Positions 24,555-33,391 of a stretch of DNA of 64,000 nucleotides are shown one piece after another. This DNA comes from Tabrizicola oligotrophica (GTDB lineage: Bacteria > Pseudomonadota > Alphaproteobacteria > Rhodobacterales > Rhodobacteraceae). Position numbers and translations under genes: made by a program. The stretch lies in assembly GCF_011008935.1 (NCBI RefSeq), contig NZ_JAAIVJ010000004.1, forward strand, positions 1-64,000, given 5' to 3'. The notes under the pieces are model-generated. The model was given only the letters and a program-made list of their open reading frames with translations. It did not search any database and was not told the origin of the DNA. The first letter of the stretch is position 1; each line of letters opens with the position of its first letter.

Positions 24555-25930
24555 CACACCCCCCGCAAATCCAGCGTCATTGCCAATTCCGCCCCGCCGC
24601 CCGCGCGGTTCAGCGCCATGAACTGGCCGCCGAGACTTTCCACCCGGTCGGCCAGTCCGGCAAGGCCGAGGGTCGTCCCATCGGCCCCGGCCCCGGGTGG
24701 CGGCGCGGCAAAGCCCGGGCCACGGTCGGCCACGGCAAGCCTCAGCTCATCCGCCGTCACCTGCAACCGCACCTCCTGTTCCTTGCCCCCGGCATGGCGC
24801 CAGCCGTTGTTCAGACCTTCCTGGACGAACCGGTAGACGCAGATCTTCACCGCGTCGGGCAGGTCGACCCCGGGGGCGACGTGCGCGTCCACCTGCACCT
24901 CGGTTCCGGTCCGGGCTTTGTGAGCATCGGCCAGCCCCTGCACCAGATCGGCCAGCGAGCGCCGGTCGACGTCGGGCAGCGACACCCCGCGCGAAATGGT
25001 GCGGACTTCGGCAATCGCATCCTTGACGGCACGGGCGACTTCATCCACCGCGGGTCCGGCCTCGGGGCCTGCCGCCTTGCGCAAGGCGTCCAGGCGCAGC
25101 GCGGCAAAGCCCAGAAGCTGCGCCGGACCGTCGTGCAGATCGGCCCCGATGCGCCGCAGGGTCTGGTCGTTCATCGCGGCAAAGCGCGCCGCCGCGCCCT
25201 GCACCCGAAGCCGCAGCGCGACATTGCGTGCCGACATGTCGGACAGCGCGGCCAACTGGCTGTCGATGGTGCGCGACCCGCGCAGCACGACGGCAAACAG
25301 GCTTGCCGCGATCGCCAGCATCACCAGGGCCACCGTGGCCCAGCTGGCCAGCCTGGCTCGCGCCAGATCGGTCTTGAGCTGGGTGGCCACCTCATAGAAC
25401 TCGGCCACGGCGATCACGCGCCCGGTCTCGATGTCGCGGATCGGCGAATAGATTTCCAGCAACGGCACGCCCAGCGCATTCTCATGCGCATCCTCGGGGT
25501 CGCCGGTGTCTTCGAAATCGGCCCGCACCTCGCCGGACCAGGCGAGTTTCAGGTTCTCGGTCGGCGGAAAGGTATGGCCCACAAGCGCGGTGTTCGAGGC
25601 ATCGACCAGCAGCCCGCCCGTGCGCCAGATCTTGAAGCTGACGACACGGCGACCCAGCGCCGTGCCCGCCAGAAGCGCGCCGATGCTGCGCCGGCTTGCC
25701 TCGGTCAGCCGCTCGCTGCGGGCAAGGTCCTGGGTCAGGGGCGCGACGAAGCTTTCCATGTAAAGCGCGGTCGCATTGGCGGTGTTCCTGACCACCACTT
25801 CTTCGATCCGGCCCGAGACAAACCAGCCGACCAGAAGCGTCGCCGCCAGCATGACGACACCCCCTGCCAGCGCGAATTGCCGCGCCAGCGACAGGCCCTC
25901 CCAGCCCTTGCGCCGCCAAAGATCGTCCAT
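24554..25930 (-). CDS. Membrane sensor histidine kinase (NarX/DesK-like HisKA_3)
   Basis: The 458-residue kinase starts at ATG 25930. A transmembrane segment at about 17-38 and another near 196-217 enclose a periplasmic sensor of roughly 155 residues (containing YSPIRDIETGRVIAVAEFYE, cache/PAS-like). The dimerisation H-box is RRIGADLHDGPAQLL with phospho-His266. The ATPase domain shows RFVQEGLNNGWRHAGG (N box) and VADRGPGF (G box). It partners the regulator encoded immediately downstream. The signal is unknown. Confidence 0.9.
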   Translation of the reverse strand: MDDLWRRKGWEGLSLARQFALAGGVVMLAATLLVGWFVSGRIEEVVVRNTANATALYMESFVAPLTQDLARSERLTEASRRSIGALLAGTALGRRVVSFKIWRTGGLLVDASNTALVGHTFPPTENLKLAWSGEVRADFEDTGDPEDAHENALGVPLLEIYSPIRDIETGRVIAVAEFYEVATQLKTDLARARLASWATVALVMLAIAASLFAVVLRGSRTIDSQLAALSDMSARNVALRLRVQGAAARFAAMNDQTLRRIGADLHDGPAQLLGFAALRLDALRKAAGPEAGPAVDEVARAVKDAIAEVRTISRGVSLPDVDRRSLADLVQGLADAHKARTGTEVQVDAHVAPGVDLPDAVKICVYRFVQEGLNNGWRHAGGKEQEVRLQVTADELRLAVADRGPGFAAPPPGAGADGTTLGLAGLADRVESLGGQFMALNRAGGGAELAMTLDLRGV

Positions 25931-25998
25931 CCGCCCCCCGCCGTTTCCAGCAAGACTAGCGGGCCGCACCGCCCGCCCCTAGCGGATTTTCTGTGCGA

Positions 25999-26445
25999 TC
26001 ATACGCGGGCGCTGACATGGCCTTGCACAAAGGCCACGATCTCGGCCGCGGGCCTTGCGCCGGCCAGCCGGGCCAGCTCGCGACCGCCGCGGTAAAGCAC
26101 CAGCGCCGGGATGCCCTGAATGCGCGCGCGCCCCGCGATGTCGGGGTGATCCTCGGTATTCAGCTTGACCAGCCGCGCCCGGCCTTTCAGCGCCTGCGCG
26201 GCCTTGGCGAATTCGGGCGCCATCATCCGGCAGGGGCCACACCAGGGCGCCCAGTAATCCACCAGAAGCGGCACCTCATCGCCGCGCGTCGCCTTGTCAT
26301 GACAGCGGGCGTCCAGCTCGGCGACCTTGCCGTCGGCCAGCGGATCGCCACAGGCACCGCATTTCGGCCCTTCGGCCAGTTTCGCCACCGGCACCCGGTT
26401 CATCTGGCCGCAGGTGGTGCAGGACAGTTTGACAGCGTCGTTCAT
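25999..26445 (-). CDS. trxC: Thioredoxin-2
   Basis: The 148-residue product has an N-terminal zinc-binding module with CTTC (9-12) and CGAC (29-32), then a thioredoxin fold with active site WAPWCGPCR (Cys69/Cys72) and cis-Pro in GIPALV. The two CxxC pairs distinguish TrxC from TrxA. It reduces cytoplasmic protein disulfides and serves in oxidative stress. ATG 26445 with GAGG upstream was chosen over an ATG 18 nt earlier. It lies head-to-tail with the kinase gene but 68 bp away. Confidence 0.93.
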   Translation of the reverse strand: MNDAVKLSCTTCGQMNRVPVAKLAEGPKCGACGDPLADGKVAELDARCHDKATRGDEVPLLVDYWAPWCGPCRMMAPEFAKAAQALKGRARLVKLNTEDHPDIAGRARIQGIPALVLYRGGRELARLAGARPAAEIVAFVQGHVSARV

Positions 26446-26508
26446 CGCGGGCCTCACATTCATCTTTACGCATAAATCGGAAGGCGAAGGCCGCGCGTCA
26501 AGGGCGCC

Positions 26509-26838
26509 TCACAGGAAATCCTCTTCTTCCCCCGAGACATCGACCCCAAGCGCCTCCAGCCCGGATTCCAGGTTTTCGGCCAGGTGCGGCATGCCCATCA
26601 GATAATTTTCGGTCGGGGTCGTGGCTTCGGCATAGGCGGTTTCCACGGCCTCGGTGAAATCTTCCGCTTCGAATGCGCCGCGCCCGATCCAGGCGATTGC
26701 CGTCAGATGCGCCTTCTCGTCGTCGTTCAGGGCGGCAATGAACTCATGCAGCTCGGCAGACGCCGCTTGCCCCTCGCGGGCCTGATAGATGATGTGGACC
26801 ACCTTGGCCGGCGTGATTTCAAGATCGATCTCGGACAT
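26509..26838 (-). CDS. DUF3775 family protein
   Basis: The 109-residue acidic protein contains the pattern ELHEFIAALNDDEKAHLTAI followed by AWIGRGAF and NYLMGMPHLAENLESGL, which I recognise as DUF3775, a small cytoplasmic alphaproteobacterial family of unknown function. There is no signal peptide or membrane segment. It sits directly upstream of trxC on the same strand. Confidence 0.75.
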   Translation of the reverse strand: MSEIDLEITPAKVVHIIYQAREGQAASAELHEFIAALNDDEKAHLTAIAWIGRGAFEAEDFTEAVETAYAEATTPTENYLMGMPHLAENLESGLEALGVDVSGEEEDFL

Positions 26839-26926
26839 GGCACTTCTCCCGTTCGCCCGTCGACTGTACCGCGGGAAGGGGGGTGCTGTCTTGACCTAGA
26901 TCAGGCGCGCGGTCTGCCCGCAGGGT

Positions 26927-27250
26927 TCAGCCCGGCGGCAGCAGCCAGACCCCAAGCCCATAGGCCGCCGACCCCGCCATGGTGGCCCCGACGACCGAGC
27001 GCGTGGCGCCAAAGACTGCAAGAACAGCGATGGAGCCAAGGCCCAGCGGCAGCGGCATACCGCCCTGGACAAAGGGCACGACCGACGCGGTGAAAAGCGT
27101 GGCAATCGCCGCCGGGCCGGTGGCCGCCAGAAACCGCGCCAAGGGGCCGCCCTGCGGCAGCCGGGAAATATCCGCCCGCGTCGGAAGATAACGGAACGCC
27201 CAGGTGAAGGCGCCCACGATCAGCGCCAGTGTCAAAACCTCAAGCCGCAT
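26927..27250 (-). CDS. AzlD-family branched-chain amino acid transport subunit
   Basis: The 107-residue integral membrane protein has three to four hydrophobic segments, beginning MRLEVLTLALIVGAFTWAFR, with the YLPTRAD and ATRSVVGATMAG patterns of AzlD. ATG 27250 behind GGAGGG lies inside the end of the upstream gene (11-bp overlap). Together with AzlC it forms a two-subunit exporter of branched-chain amino acids. Confidence 0.85.
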   Translation of the reverse strand: MRLEVLTLALIVGAFTWAFRYLPTRADISRLPQGGPLARFLAATGPAAIATLFTASVVPFVQGGMPLPLGLGSIAVLAVFGATRSVVGATMAGSAAYGLGVWLLPPG

Positions 27251-27947
27251 CGCGCCCTCCAAGCCCGATGACCCCGGCAATCGCCCCGGCGATCATGCCG
27301 GCCAGAATGCCTGCCGTGCCCGACCACAAGAGGGTGACGCCCACGGTCGCCACCGCCGCCACGGCGATGACCGGCAGCTGCGTCCGGTTGAGAATGGAGA
27401 GCAGCAGCGACAGGAACAGCGCGGGCAGCATGAAACCCAGAGCCGCCTCCAGCACCGGCCAGCCTTGCAGCGCCCCGCCCCCGGCATAGGCGCCCAGCGC
27501 CGTGCCGCTCAGCCAGCTGGCATAGGCGGCAAGGCCAAGGCCGAACATGAAAGGCTCGGAAAACTGCCGGCCCCGCGCAAGCTGGCCCAAGGCGGCGCCG
27601 AACACCTCATCGGTCAGCCCGAAGGCCCAGGCCCAGGCATGCCGCCGCGTCGCCACCGGCCCGGCCCGTTTCATCAGCGCCGGCCCATAAAGCACATGGC
27701 GCAGGTTCATCGCGACCAGCGTGAAGGCCGAGACCAGCACCGGCGCCCCGGATGTCACCAGCGCAAGCGCCAGAAACTGCGCCGCGCCGGCATAGACGAT
27801 CACCGACAGGCCAAAGGCCTCCCAGCCAGTCAGGCCGTGCCCCGTCGCGGCGACGCCAAAGGCAAAGGCAATGGGGAAATACCCCAGAACGATGGGGGCA
27901 CCGGCGATCAGGCCGTCGGCGAGGTTTGAAGAGCGTTCCGTCTGCAT
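27240..27947 (-). CDS. AzlC-family branched-chain amino acid exporter, large subunit
   Basis: The 235-residue protein has about seven membrane segments. The family motif region is APIVLGYFPIAFAFGVAA, GAAQFLALAL and NLRHVLYGPAL. It starts at ATG 27947 (MQTERSSN). It is coupled to azlD by an 11-bp overlap. Known relatives (YgaZ/BrnF) export valine, isoleucine, leucine and methionine; an early annotation as an ABC permease is misleading. Confidence 0.87.
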   Translation of the reverse strand: MQTERSSNLADGLIAGAPIVLGYFPIAFAFGVAATGHGLTGWEAFGLSVIVYAGAAQFLALALVTSGAPVLVSAFTLVAMNLRHVLYGPALMKRAGPVATRRHAWAWAFGLTDEVFGAALGQLARGRQFSEPFMFGLGLAAYASWLSGTALGAYAGGGALQGWPVLEAALGFMLPALFLSLLLSILNRTQLPVIAVAAVATVGVTLLWSGTAGILAGMIAGAIAGVIGLGGRDAA

Positions 27948-28072
27948 GGCGCGCAACCTGTCCGATCCGCAGCCCAAAGGCAAGCAAGGTCATTTTCCCC
28001 GGCCCACCGCACGGTCAGCCGAGGGCAGCAGGGGGGCCTTGCCCCCCTCGGGCCGCTGGCCCTCACCCCCCA

Positions 28073-28118
28073 GGATATTTTCGCCACATTGAAGGCCTTC
28101 AACGTGGTCCAAATATCC
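28073..28118. repeat. 46-bp intergenic palindrome with GATATTT arms
   Basis: GGATATTT - three bases - CCACATTGAAGG | CCTTCAACGTGG - three bases - AAATATCC. The arms pair with one G-T and a small internal mismatch. A matching half (CCTTCAATGTGG, three bases, AAATATCC) lies at 34751-34773. The palindrome sits 78 bp after the end of gcvP and could terminate that transcript. Confidence 0.75.
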
Positions 28119-28195
28119 GGGTCGACAGATGCGGCGGGCGCAAGGCCGGCCAGACGCCCCCGACGAGAAGCCGAAGGCGCCCGAGAAGGGGCGGA

Positions 28196-31036
28196 TTACT
28201 CTGCCGCCTCCATATAGCTTTCGACCGGCGGGCAGATGCAGGTCAGGTTGCGGTCGCCCCAGACGTTGTCGACCCGGCCAATCGGCGGCCAGTACTTGTC
28301 CACCCGGAAGGCGCCCGGCGGGAAGCAGCCCTGCTCGCGCGAGTATTTGCGGTCCCAGTCGGCCACAAGGTCGTTCACCGTATGCGGCGCATGGCGCAGC
28401 GGGCTGTCCTCGGACGAAATCTCGCCGGCCTCGACCGCCCTGATCTCGGCGCGGATCGCCAGAAGCGCGGTGATGAAGCGGTCGATCTCGGCCTTGGTTT
28501 CCGATTCCGTCGGCTCCACCATCAGCGTTCCGGCCACCGGCCAGCTCATCGTGGGGGCGTGGAAGCCGTTGTCGATCAGGCGCTTGGCGATGTCATCCAC
28601 CGTGACCCCGCTTTCCGCGAAGGGGCGGGTGTCGAGGATGCATTCATGCGCCACCCGGCCCTTGTTGCCCATGAACAGGATCGGATAATCGCCCTTCAGC
28701 CGGCTGGCGATGTAATTGGCGTTCAGGATCGCCACCCGCGTCGCCTGCGTCAGCCCCTCGCCGCCCATCATCAGGCAATAGGCCCAGGAGATCAGCAGGA
28801 TCGAGGCCGAGCCAAAGGGCGCCGCCGAGACCGGCCCTTCCGCGCCGCCGGTTTCCGGGTGGCCCGGCAGATGCGGCGCCAGATGCGCCCGCACGCCGAT
28901 CGGCCCCATGCCCGGACCGCCGCCGCCATGCGGGATGGCGAAGGTCTTGTGCAGGTTCAGGTGGCTGACATCGCCGCCGATCTCGCCCGGTTTCACCAAC
29001 CCGACCAGCGCGTTCATGTTGGCGCCGTCGATATAGACCTGGCCGCCGTGATCATGGGTGATCTTGCAGACCTCCTTGACGGTTTCCTCGAACACGCCAT
29101 GGGTCGAGGGATAGGTGATCATGCAGGCCGCAAGCCGCCCCCCCGCCGCCGTTGCCTTTTCGCGGAAATCCTCAAGGTCCACGTCGCCGTTCGGCATCGA
29201 CTTGACGACAACCACCTCCATCCCGGCCATCTGCGCCGAGGCCGGGTTGGTGCCATGGGCGGACACCGGAATGAGGCAGACCTTGCGGTCCTTGTCGCCG
29301 CGCGCCCGGTGATAGGCGAGGATGGTCAGAAGCCCCGCATATTCGCCCTGCGCGCCCGAGTTCGGCTGCATGGAAAACGCATCATAGCCGGTGATCTCGC
29401 AAAGCTTCGCCGTCAGATCCTCGATCGCCTCGCGGTAGCCCAGCGCCTGATCGGCCGGCACGAAGGGATGCAGCGCGCCGAATTCGGGCCAGGTGATCGG
29501 CATCATCTCGGCCGCAGCGTTCAGCTTCATCGTGCAGGAGCCCAGGGGGATCATCGCCCGGTCCAGCGCCAGATCGCGGTCCGAGAGCCGGCGCATGTAG
29601 CGCATCATCTCCGATTCCGCCCTGTTCATGTGGAACACCGGATGGGTCAGATACTGGCTGGTGCGCAAGAGTTCGGCGGGAAAGCCAAGTTCGGCCCCGA
29701 CGGGCGGCGCATCGGCAATGCCAAACGCGCGCAGCACACGGCGCAGCACATCCTCGTCGCTGGTCTCGTCCAACGAAATTCCGACGTGATCGCTGCCGAC
29801 CTTGCGGAAGTTCAGCCCCTCCAGCCGGGCGGCGGCAAGAATACCGGCCTGCCCGACACCAACCTCGACCGTGATGGTGTCGAAGAAGGCTTTCGGCGGC
29901 AGGGTGGCGCCGGCATCGCGCAGCGCCTTGGCCAGCCGCACCGTCAGCGAATGCACCCGCTCGGCAATGGCGCGCAGGCCGACCGGGCCGTGGAACACGG
30001 CATAGAAGCTGGCCATCACCGCCAGAAGCGCCTGCGCCGTGCAGACGTTCGAGGTGGCCTTCTCGCGACGGATGTGCTGCTCGCGGGTTTGCAGTGCGAG
30101 GCGATAGGCCTTGTTGCCGCGTGCGTCGATCGACACGCCGACAATCCGGCCCGGCATGTTGCGCTTGTGCTCGTCCTTGCAGGCAAAGAAGGCCGCGTGC
30201 GGGCCGCCATAGCCCATCGGCACACCAAAGCGCTGCGACGACCCGATGGCGATATCGGCGCCCATCGCGCCAGGCTCCTTCAACATGGTCAGCGCCAGAA
30301 GGTCGGTCGCCACAATGGCCACCGCCTTGGCAGCATGCAGGGCGGCAATCCCCGAGGTCAGGTCATGCACATGCCCCCAGGTGCCGGGATACTGGAAGAT
30401 CGCGCCGAACACCTGTTCGGGCACCAAGGCCTCCGGCGCGCCGACGATCACCTCAAGCCCCAGAGCCAGCGCCCGGGTCTGGATGACGGCGATGGTCTGC
30501 GGATGGCAGTTTTCATCGACAAAGAACGCCTTGGCCTTCGACTTGGCCACCCGCTCGGCCATGGTCATCGCCTCGGCCGCCGCCGTCGCTTCGTCCAGAA
30601 GCGAGGCATTGGCAATCTCGAGGCCCGTCAGATCGGCCACCATGGTCTGATAGTTCAAAAGCGCCTCAAGCCGGCCTTGGGCAATCTCGGGCTGATAGGG
30701 CGTATAGGCGGTATACCAGGCCGGGTTTTCCAGAATGTTGCGCTGAATCGCCGGCGGGGTGACAGTGCCGTAATAGCCCTGCCCGATCAGGCTGGTCAGC
30801 ACCTTGTTGCGGCTGGCAACCCGGCGCATCCGGGCCAGCAGATCATGTTCCGACAGCGGCGCCCAGCCGAGAGGAATCGACTGGCGGATCGAGGCCGGGA
30901 CAGTTTCATCAATCAGCGCATCCAGCGAGGGCACGCCCACCGCCTTCAGCATGTCGGCCATCTCGGCCGGAGAGGGGCCGATGTGGCGGCGGTTGGCGAA
31001 ATCGTAAGGATCGTAAGCGGTTGGCGTGAAGGTCAT
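28196..31036 (-). CDS. gcvP: Glycine dehydrogenase (decarboxylating), P protein
   Basis: The 946-residue single-chain P protein has duplicated PLP-fold halves. The PLP-binding Lys697 is in [12 protein letters not shown], followed by the glycine-rich GGPGMGPIG loop. It decarboxylates glycine and passes the aminomethyl group to the lipoyl arm of GcvH. The start [10 protein letters not shown] at 31036 follows AAGAGG; the in-frame extension upstream runs through three hairpins and is not credible. It is the third gene of the riboswitch-controlled gcvT-gcvH-gcvP operon. Confidence 0.96.
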   Translation of the reverse strand: MTFTPTAYDPYDFANRRHIGPSPAEMADMLKAVGVPSLDALIDETVPASIRQSIPLGWAPLSEHDLLARMRRVASRNKVLTSLIGQGYYGTVTPPAIQRNILENPAWYTAYTPYQPEIAQGRLEALLNYQTMVADLTGLEIANASLLDEATAAAEAMTMAERVAKSKAKAFFVDENCHPQTIAVIQTRALALGLEVIVGAPEALVPEQVFGAIFQYPGTWGHVHDLTSGIAALHAAKAVAIVATDLLALTMLKEPGAMGADIAIGSSQRFGVPMGYGGPHAAFFACKDEHKRNMPGRIVGVSIDARGNKAYRLALQTREQHIRREKATSNVCTAQALLAVMASFYAVFHGPVGLRAIAERVHSLTVRLAKALRDAGATLPPKAFFDTITVEVGVGQAGILAAARLEGLNFRKVGSDHVGISLDETSDEDVLRRVLRAFGIADAPPVGAELGFPAELLRTSQYLTHPVFHMNRAESEMMRYMRRLSDRDLALDRAMIPLGSCTMKLNAAAEMMPITWPEFGALHPFVPADQALGYREAIEDLTAKLCEITGYDAFSMQPNSGAQGEYAGLLTILAYHRARGDKDRKVCLIPVSAHGTNPASAQMAGMEVVVVKSMPNGDVDLEDFREKATAAGGRLAACMITYPSTHGVFEETVKEVCKITHDHGGQVYIDGANMNALVGLVKPGEIGGDVSHLNLHKTFAIPHGGGGPGMGPIGVRAHLAPHLPGHPETGGAEGPVSAAPFGSASILLISWAYCLMMGGEGLTQATRVAILNANYIASRLKGDYPILFMGNKGRVAHECILDTRPFAESGVTVDDIAKRLIDNGFHAPTMSWPVAGTLMVEPTESETKAEIDRFITALLAIRAEIRAVEAGEISSEDSPLRHAPHTVNDLVADWDRKYSREQGCFPPGAFRVDKYWPPIGRVDNVWGDRNLTCICPPVESYMEAAE

Positions 31037-31063
31037 GGCCTTGCCTCTTGCAATGGGGGAAAG

Positions 31064-31130
31064 GTCGGGCGGCTCCCGCCCGACAATTTTCTGGCACAGA
31101 AAATTGACCGGAGTTTGTACCAAACTCCGG
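31064..31130 (-). repeat. Three consecutive perfect hairpins between gcvH and gcvP
   Basis: Stem 1: GTCGGGCGG/CCGCCCGAC (31064-31084, 3-nt loop). Stem 2: CAATTTTCT/AGAAAATTG (31084-31106, 5-nt loop). Stem 3: CCGGAGTTTG/CAAACTCCGG (31108-31130, 3-nt loop). They fill the 104-bp gap almost entirely, and probably tune gcvP expression relative to gcvT and gcvH by partial termination or mRNA stability. Confidence 0.85.
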
Positions 31131-31140
31131 CTGCGACCGA

Positions 31141-31500
31141 TCAGGCGATCAGCTCGTTGTATTCGTCCTCGTCCATGAACTGATCCAGCACCGACAGATC
31201 GTCGAGCTTCATCTTGAAGAACCAGCCGGCGCCCAGCGGGTCTTCGTTCACCAGCGACGGGTTGTCGGTCAGCTTTTCGTTGACCGCGACGATCTCGCCA
31301 TCGACCGGGGCGAGGATGTCCGAGGCCGCCTTGACGCTTTCGATCACCGAAACCTCGTCGCCCTCGGCAACCTGGGTTTCAATTTCGGGCAGTTCGACGA
31401 AAACCACATCGCCCAGCGCGGTTGCGGCATGTTCGGTGATGCCGACCACCACCAGATCGCCCTCGACGCGCAGCCATTCGTGTTCCTTGGTGAATTTCAT
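31141..31500 (-). CDS. gcvH: Glycine cleavage system H protein
   Basis: The 119-residue lipoyl carrier has the lipoylated Lys57 in ESVKAAS and the usual start [14 protein letters not shown]. It shuttles the aminomethyl group between GcvP and GcvT. Length and motif are standard. It is 10 bp downstream of gcvT. Confidence 0.96.
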   Translation of the reverse strand: MKFTKEHEWLRVEGDLVVVGITEHAATALGDVVFVELPEIETQVAEGDEVSVIESVKAASDILAPVDGEIVAVNEKLTDNPSLVNEDPLGAGWFFKMKLDDLSVLDQFMDEDEYNELIA

Positions 31501-31510
31501 CTTGGGTCCC

Positions 31511-32650
31511 TCAGCGTTTGTAGGTTGTGGGTTGGAAAGGCATCGCGGCGACCGTCACCGGCATCCGCTTGCCGCGCACCTCGCCTTCCAGCTTGGTGCC
31601 GATTTCAGCGTGCGCCGCAGGCACATAGCCCATGGCGATGGGGGCCTCGACGCTCGGGCCGAAGCCGCCCGAGGTGATTTCGCCCAAGGCGGTATCGCCC
31701 GCGAAAAGCGCGGTGTGTTCGCGCATCGGCGCGCGGCCCTCGGGGCGCAGGCCGACACGGCACCGGGCCGGCCCCTCGGCCAGCTCACGCAGGATGCGCG
31801 CCGCACCGGGAAAGCCGCCCTCGCGCTCGCCGCCGGTCCGGCGGGCCTTCTGGATGGCCCAGGTCAGTCCGGCTTCGACCGGGCTCGTCGTGGTGTCGAT
31901 GTCATGGCCGTAAAGGCAAAGCCCGGCCTCCAGCCGCAAACTGTCGCGGGCGCCAAGGCCGATCGGCAGGACTTCGGGCATGTCGAGCAACTTTCGAGCA
32001 AAGCCCTCGGCCTGCGTCATGGGCAGCGAGATTTCAAAGCCATCCTCGCCGGTATAACCCGAGCGGCTGACCCAGATGTCGCCAAACACGCCGACATCCA
32101 TGAACTTCATCGCCGCAACCTCCGGCACCAGCCGCGCCAGCGCCGTTTCGGCCTGCGGGCCTTGCAGCGCCAGCAGCGCCCGGTCCGTCACCGGGATCAC
32201 CTCGCAGACGCCCGACAAATGCGCCGTCATATGGGCGATGTCGGCGTGCTTGCAGGCCGCGTTGACCACGACGAAGATATGATCGCCCCGGTTGGCGAAC
32301 ATCAGGTCATCGAGAATGCCGCCCTCGGCGTTGGTAAAGAGGCCATAGCGCTGCCGCCCCGGCTTCACCCCCAGCACATCGACCGGCATCAGCGCCTCGA
32401 AGGCCCGCGCGGTGTCCGCGTAAGCCCCTTTCGGGCGCAGGATCACCTGCCCCATGTGGCTGACGTCAAACAACCCCGCCGCGGCGCGGGTGTGCAGGTG
32501 TTCTTTCATCACTCCGGCCGGATATTGCACCGGCATGGAATAGCCCGCGAAGGGCACCATCTTGCCGCCCAAGGCGACATGCAGGTCATTCAGACCCAGA
32601 TACAGCAGTTCCTCGGCCAAAGCCGCCCCACTTTCCGCCGGAATGCGCAA
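31511..32650 (-). CDS. gcvT: Aminomethyltransferase, T protein
   Basis: The product is about 369-379 residues and carries DLHVALGGKMVPFAGYSMPV, GLFDVSHMGQ and RSGYTGEDGFEIS, all diagnostic of GcvT. It transfers methylene to tetrahydrofolate and releases ammonia. No in-frame ATG exists near the expected start: TTG at 32650 gives 379 residues, and TTG at 32620 gives 369 and better matches the usual distance to DLHVALGG. The N-terminal ELLYLGLN departs from the common LKRTPLY. The leader carries a glycine riboswitch. Confidence 0.93.
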   Translation of the reverse strand: MRIPAESGAALAEELLYLGLNDLHVALGGKMVPFAGYSMPVQYPAGVMKEHLHTRAAAGLFDVSHMGQVILRPKGAYADTARAFEALMPVDVLGVKPGRQRYGLFTNAEGGILDDLMFANRGDHIFVVVNAACKHADIAHMTAHLSGVCEVIPVTDRALLALQGPQAETALARLVPEVAAMKFMDVGVFGDIWVSRSGYTGEDGFEISLPMTQAEGFARKLLDMPEVLPIGLGARDSLRLEAGLCLYGHDIDTTTSPVEAGLTWAIQKARRTGGEREGGFPGAARILRELAEGPARCRVGLRPEGRAPMREHTALFAGDTALGEITSGGFGPSVEAPIAMGYVPAAHAEIGTKLEGEVRGKRMPVTVAAMPFQPTTYKR

Positions 32651-32725
32651 TCCGGCACCGTTCAGACAGTCCCCCTGTCCTCGGTGCCCCCTCTGTCCTT
32701 GCCCGCCGAAACCATCGGCATGGGC

Positions 32726-32862
32726 GCCTGAGATCGTTATCCCTTCGGCGGATGCTTTCGCACCACTCTCCAGAGTCTGTGTGCCAGAACGGTCCTTGCG
32801 CCTGAGAGTTTACCGGGGCGGTTGCTCCTTCGGCACCGGGCTTTCCCCGGATTCTCCCGAAC
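32726..32862 (-). promoter_or_regulatory. Tandem glycine riboswitch
   Basis: Aptamer 1, on the minus strand, has GGGAGAAT (around 32858), GCCGAAGGAGCAA (32834-32822) and CTCTCAGGC (32808-32800). The linker contains AGGACC. Aptamer 2 has CTCTGGAGAG (32775-32766), GCCGAAGGGATAA (32749-32737) and CTCAGGC (32732-32726). The order and conserved blocks match the gcvT RNA family. Glycine binding should raise expression of gcvT-gcvH-gcvP, about 75 nt downstream. Confidence 0.93.
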
Positions 32863-33110
32863 TGACGCCCCTAGCTATCCCAAGGCCACAAAGCCTGTCC
32901 AGTGAAAAGAATGCGACAGTATGCAAGACATTTGCGGCATTTCCGCCATCGAATTCGGCGGCGCCCCCGAAACCCCCTCGAGCAAAGGCGGCATCATTGG
33001 CGAACGATCGAAGGGCTGCCCTGTGTCCGCGGAGGCTTTGCCCGGCGTCACGGATAGATTACACGGGCTTTGTTCTGAAACCGCCTGTGGATCAAAAGGG
33101 AGAGCGAGCC

Positions 33111-33320
33111 ATGCACCGCAAGCAAGCGTCTGTTTTCGCCGTTGCCGCCGTGTTGACCGTGTTCAGTGCGGCGCAAGCCGGGGCCAGCTGCACCGATTGG
33201 ATGGATCAGGGGGACGGCACGTCCTGGGCGACCTGCGTCGATGACGCCGGGGTGCAACACTGCTACCGCATCAGCAACACGCCGGGCAGCACGGCTTATG
33301 AGGTCAGCTGCTCCGCGTAA
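33111..33320 (+). CDS. Small exported cysteine-containing protein, unknown
   Basis: The 69-residue product starts at ATG 33111 behind AAAAGGGAGAG. Residues 1-25 form a signal peptide (VFAVAAVLTVFSAAQAGA). The mature 44 residues contain four cysteines (SCTDW, ATCVDD, HCYRI, SCSA), enough for two disulfides. Tryptophan, aspartate and glycine are frequent. No family is recognised. It is a single gene divergent from gcvT. Confidence 0.65.
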   Translation: MHRKQASVFAVAAVLTVFSAAQAGASCTDWMDQGDGTSWATCVDDAGVQHCYRISNTPGSTAYEVSCSA

Positions 33321-33391
33321 GGCAACCGGACCGACGCCGCAGGGTCTTCAGCTCGGGCCGCGGGTGCTTGACCGCAGGCAAGGCGGGCAGT

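Noticed and set aside
27752-31183. A very long open frame on the plus strand opposite gcvP
   Set aside because: It is the antisense shadow of gcvP in GC-rich DNA. Its translation is rich in Arg, His, Gln and Gly with no motifs, while gcvP has all catalytic features.
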